Of a stretch of 8,571 bases of DNA, positions 6,463 to 8,571 are shown in pieces; position 1 is the stretch's first letter, and each line of letters begins with the position of its first letter. A program made the position numbers and the translations under genes. The DNA comes from Thermodesulfovibrionales bacterium. Its GTDB lineage: Bacteria > Nitrospirota > Thermodesulfovibrionia > Thermodesulfovibrionales > Dissulfurispiraceae. The notes under the pieces are model-generated. The model was not told the DNA's origin. It worked only from the letters and a program-made list of their open reading frames with translations, and searched no databases. Location: assembly GCA_021129835.1 (NCBI GenBank), contig JAJOKM010000109.1, forward strand, positions 1 to 8,571. The letters run 5' to 3'.

Positions 6463-7227
6463 ATGGAGAAAAACATAATGGTCAAGATAAATGACCTCGA
6501 TTTTTATTATGCAGGAAAAATCCAAGCCCTTAAAAATATAAATGCATCCTTTTATAAGAATAAGGTTACTGCCCTGATAGGGCCTTCTGGGTGTGGAAAG
6601 ACCACGCTTTTGAGGTGTTTTAACAGGATGCACGACCTGTATCCGGACAATAGATATGAAGGCGAAATACTCATCGACGGCAAGAATATACTCTCAAGAG
6701 AGGTTGACCCTATTGACCTCAGGAGTCGTATCGGTATGGTCTTTCAGAGGCCGACACCATTTCCGACGACTATATTTGAGAATATAGCATATGGTCTCAG
6801 ACTAAAAGGTATTAAAAAAAGGGCAAAACTATCGGAACTGATCGAAAGGGCGTTAATGCAAGCAGCGCTCTGGGAGGAGGTTAAAGAAAAGTTAAAAGTT
6901 AACGCCTATAATCTTTCAGGAGGACAGCAGCAGAGGCTCTGTATTGCGAGGGCGCTGGCTGTTGAACCAGAGGCCCTGATTTTTGACGAACCCACCTCTG
7001 CACTCGACCCTATATCTACTGCAAAGATAGAAGAGCTTCTTATAACCTTAAAGGAAGCAGTTACCATAATTATAGTCACGCATAATATGCAGCAAGCAGC
7101 AAGAATATCTGACTGGACCGGATTTATGGTGCTTGGAGAGTTGATTGAGTTTGACAAGACCGATACGATTTTTACTAACCCCGCCAAGAAACTCACAGAG
7201 GATTACATTACGGGAAGGTTTGGGTAA
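6463..7227 (+). CDS. pstB: Phosphate ABC transporter ATP-binding protein
   Basis: This is the cytoplasmic ATPase that powers high-affinity phosphate import through PstSCAB. Its 254 residues match the family length. Walker A GPSGCGKTT is at 40-48, the Q-loop in VFQRPTPFP at 94-101, the signature LSGGQQQR at 151-158, Walker B LIFDEP at 172-177, the D-loop SALD at 179-182 and the switch histidine at 207. NRMHDL just after Walker A and the QRPTPFP segment are typical of PstB rather than other ABC ATPases. GGAGG eight bases upstream supports the ATG at 6463; the second ATG at 6478 lacks a site. The gene stands 119 bases after the cysteine-rich gene. pstS follows 381 bases later and pstC and pstA are not between them, unlike the usual pstSCAB order. 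No phoU is seen. Confidence 0.96.
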   Translation: MEKNIMVKINDLDFYYAGKIQALKNINASFYKNKVTALIGPSGCGKTTLLRCFNRMHDLYPDNRYEGEILIDGKNILSREVDPIDLRSRIGMVFQRPTPFPTTIFENIAYGLRLKGIKKRAKLSELIERALMQAALWEEVKEKLKVNAYNLSGGQQQRLCIARALAVEPEALIFDEPTSALDPISTAKIEELLITLKEAVTIIIVTHNMQQAARISDWTGFMVLGELIEFDKTDTIFTNPAKKLTEDYITGRFG

Positions 7228-7362
7228 AACTGCTGGCCCTGGTGTGATCATCTATTGGCTCTTTCCGATTTCCTGCGGGCAGACATAGAAGGACTGAAGT
7301 TAACAATGTGGATTTACTCATCCAAAATGAGCAAAAAAATCTCTCTATTTTCCCTGGCCACT

Positions 7363-7402
7363 TGTAACCAAAATTTAACATTATTGTAATCGTGGTGTAA
7401 CA
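7363..7402 (+). promoter_or_regulatory. PHO box, four heptamers, upstream of pstS
   Basis: TGTAACC (7363), TTTAACA (7374), TGTAATC (7385) and TGTAACA (7396) repeat at exactly 11-base intervals with four-base spacers. This is the geometry of tandem PhoB sites. The last heptamer occupies the place of a -35 element, ten bases before the TATACT at 7413, as in known PhoB-dependent promoters. Together with pstS downstream this makes phosphate-starvation induction very likely. Confidence 0.8.
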
Positions 7403-7438
7403 CTTAGTGAGGTATACTTAGTGAGGCACTACTTAGTG
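7402..7438. repeat. Triple ACTTAGTG repeat over the pstS promoter
   Basis: ACTTAGTGAGG occurs at 7402-7412 and 7416-7426, and ACTTAGTG at 7431-7438. The spacing is 14 and 15 bases. The copies flank and partly overlap the -10 TATACT and cover the expected transcription start. They could be a second operator on the pstS promoter or the footprint of a local duplication. Confidence 0.65.
7413..7418 (+). promoter_or_regulatory. -10 element of the pstS promoter
   Basis: TATACT matches the -10 consensus at five of six positions and lies ten bases after the last PHO heptamer. No conventional -35 is present, as expected for a PhoB-activated promoter. The leader to the pstS ATG would be about 185 bases. 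The 381-base spacer 7228-7608 otherwise holds the PHO box, the triple repeat and two very short reading frames. Confidence 0.6.
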
Positions 7439-7529
7439 TCTGATGAATAAGGCACCATGCATTTAGAGAAACCACATTTGCTCGAGGAGGTGATAGATAT
7501 CTGCATATTAGGACAGAAGTGATAGAGGA

Positions 7530-7607
7530 ATGACAATTCATATTGTAGAGAGCTTAAGTATAAACGACAGTCGATTAATACCGATTAAAAAAGGAGGGTT
7601 AAATTAA
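7530..7607 (+). CDS. Possible 25-codon leader peptide before pstS
   Basis: An ATG at 7530 opens a frame of 25 codons (MTIHIVESLS...) that ends with TAA one base before the pstS start codon. GAGG lies only two bases upstream of the ATG, which is poor for initiation. A perfect AGGAGGTGAT at 7485-7494 stands further upstream with no ATG at normal distance. The arrangement would allow translational coupling to pstS, but the frame may be chance; no known peptide is recognised. Confidence 0.15.
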   Translation: MTIHIVESLSINDSRLIPIKKGGLN

Positions 7608-7608
7608 G

Positions 7609-8421
7609 ATGAAAAAGTTTATGTTGTTGTTGGCAGGGTTGGCTCTTGCTATCACGCCAGTGCTGGCTCAGGCAGGAGATCGCGTTATTATTGCGGGTTC
7701 GACTACCGTCTTCCCTATTACCTTGGGGGCAGTGGAGGAGTTTGCGAAGAAGCATCCTGGAGTTGATATTTCTGTTCGTGGTGGTGGTTCAGGAGGGGGC
7801 ATTGGTCAACTGATCGATGGAGTAATTTGTATAGCACAATCTTCTCGTCCGATGAGAGCTACCGAGATCGAAAGGGCAAAGGCAAGGGGAGTAAACCCTG
7901 TTCAGCATGTCATTGCTATGGATGGGCTTGCTATAATTGTGCATCCTGATAACCCAGTAAGAGAGCTCACTTTAGAGCAGGTAAGAGACATTTATTTAGC
8001 CCGGATAACCGACTGGAAAGAAGTGGGTGGTGATCCTGGCAGGATAGTTGCTGTCGGAAGGGATGTTGGATCAGGAACATATAAGAGCTTCGAAGATATC
8101 GTGTTAGATGACGAACTCGTGCGGCCTGATGCCTTACATCAAGCATCAAATATGGCTGTGGCAGCAACAGTTGCCGGTGCGCCAGCGGCTATCGGCTATA
8201 TAGGGCTGGGCTTTTTAAATCCGGAGATTAGAGGATTGGTTATTGATGGCGTTGCGCCTACAGTAAAAAACGTTGCAGCCGGAGATTATCCTATAGGAAG
8301 GTTCTTATTTATGTACACTGACGGAGAACCAGAGGGAGTAGCTAAAGATTTCATCGATTTTCTGCTCAGCGCAGAAGGGCAGTTGGTAGTTGCGAAAACG
8401 GGGTTTGTCCCCTTAAAGTAA
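7609..8421 (+). CDS. pstS: Periplasmic phosphate-binding protein
   Basis: This is the phosphate receptor of the PstSCAB importer. The 270-residue precursor begins with a Sec signal peptide: MKK, then a hydrophobic stretch to residue 18, and a likely cleavage after VLA (residue 20) before QAGD. There is no lipobox, so the mature protein should be soluble in the periplasm. The phosphate-binding fold shows GSTTVFP at 30-36, GGGSGGGIGQL at 58-68, AQSSRPM at 76-82 and GRDVGSGTYKSF at 150-161; the serine, threonine, arginine and glycine residues of these loops hold phosphate in characterised homologs. A cysteine (C74) stands where most homologs have an acidic or small residue. AAGGAGG at 7591-7597 is 11 bases before the ATG, a long spacing. 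Expression is probably PhoB-dependent through the upstream PHO box. A likely terminator follows, so pstC and pstA are not co-transcribed from here within the window. Confidence 0.93.
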   Translation: MKKFMLLLAGLALAITPVLAQAGDRVIIAGSTTVFPITLGAVEEFAKKHPGVDISVRGGGSGGGIGQLIDGVICIAQSSRPMRATEIERAKARGVNPVQHVIAMDGLAIIVHPDNPVRELTLEQVRDIYLARITDWKEVGGDPGRIVAVGRDVGSGTYKSFEDIVLDDELVRPDALHQASNMAVAATVAGAPAAIGYIGLGFLNPEIRGLVIDGVAPTVKNVAAGDYPIGRFLFMYTDGEPEGVAKDFIDFLLSAEGQLVVAKTGFVPLK

Positions 8422-8425
8422 AGGA

Positions 8426-8443
8426 GAGCCTCTTACAAAGGTC
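8426..8443 (-). repeat. Copy of the TTTGCAAGAGGCTC dispersed repeat
   Basis: GAGCCTCTTACAAAGGTC matches GAGCCTCTTGCAAAAGTC at 8518-8535 in 16 of 18 bases. It starts five bases after the pstS stop codon. With the inverted copy at 89-106 this gives three instances of one motif in the window. Confidence 0.5.
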
Positions 8444-8454
8444 AGCATGGTGCC

Positions 8455-8498
8455 ACCCTGAGCCATCTACTGGACTTATTTCGGTGATGGTTTAGGGT
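8455..8498 (+). terminator. Probable intrinsic terminator after pstS
   Basis: The arm at 8455-8467 (ACCCT...CCATC) pairs over 13 positions with 8486-8498 (GATGG...AGGGT), including two G-U pairs, around an 18-base loop. An A/T-rich stretch with T-runs (TTTAATAATTTTATT) follows at once. The position, 34 bases after the pstS stop codon, fits. The loop is larger than usual and the T-tract is interrupted, so efficiency may be modest. Confidence 0.45.
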
Positions 8499-8517
8499 TT
8501 AATAATTTTATTAGATT

Positions 8518-8557
8518 GAGCCTCTTGCAAAAGTCGTCATTCCCGCTTGTCGGGAAT
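8518..8557 (-). repeat. Palindromic dispersed repeat at the window end
   Basis: GAGCCTCTTGCAAAAGTC (8518-8535) is followed by GTC and the palindrome ATTCCCG-CTTGT-CGGGAAT (8539-8557), a 7-bp stem with the same loop as the copy at 5681-5699. In reverse complement the whole block parallels 57-106: a GATTCC..GGAATGAC palindrome followed by GACTTTTGCAAG. It is non-coding and looks like a short mobile-type repeat. The element may continue beyond the window. Confidence 0.7.
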
Positions 8558-8571
8558 CCAGAGCATCACGT

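Noticed and set aside
7307..7315. TGTGGATTT resembling a DnaA box
   Set aside because: It differs from TGTGGATAA at two positions and has no neighbours.
1..8571. CRISPR arrays, tRNA or rRNA genes, transposases
   Set aside because: No regularly spaced repeat-spacer array, no cloverleaf or rRNA-like stretch and no transposase frame was seen.

Overview
The window looks like a chromosomal segment of a Gram-negative bacterium with an A+T-rich genome. The Gram-negative call rests on two things: GyrB is the long form, with a large insert between the TOPRIM acidic motif and the RYKGLGEMN motif, and PstS has an ordinary Sec signal peptide without a lipobox, as expected for a soluble periplasmic protein. 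Palindromic intergenic repeats of the type TCATTCC..GGAATGAC and a Rossmann-PAS-PAS-GGDEF protein recall deltaproteobacterial or Nitrospirota-like lineages, or uncultured candidate phyla. That placement is inference and I would not name a taxon.

Positions 1-168 hold repeat debris and a -10 element in front of dnaN (169-1302, sliding clamp). After 57 bases that contain a perfect DnaA box, gyrB follows (about 1360-3768). gyrB has no ATG, GTG or TTG start that keeps its N-terminal arm. A strong Shine-Dalgarno sits correctly placed for an ATT or ATC codon instead. recF, dnaA and gyrA are absent from the window. gyrB converges on a minus-strand diguanylate cyclase gene (start near 5439 or 5487, stop at 3862), with a 15-bp inverted repeat between them.

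From 5488 to the end the theme is phosphate. Two intergenic stretches (5741-5780 and 7363-7402) each carry four heptamers at exactly 11-bp spacing, the geometry of a PhoB-binding PHO box. The first lies upstream of two small genes: a 78-residue HMA2-like protein without a CxxC motif and a 66-residue cysteine-rich protein. pstB follows with its own extended -10 promoter. The second lies directly upstream of pstS, with a TATACT -10 ten bases downstream. The permease genes pstC and pstA do not lie between pstB and pstS, so the transporter locus is rearranged or split. A probable terminator follows pstS, and the window ends in another repeat copy.

The most interesting points are the apparent non-AUG start of gyrB, the two matching PHO boxes that put two uncharacterised small proteins in the likely Pho regulon, and the Rossmann-fold sensor domain fused to a cyclic-di-GMP synthase.
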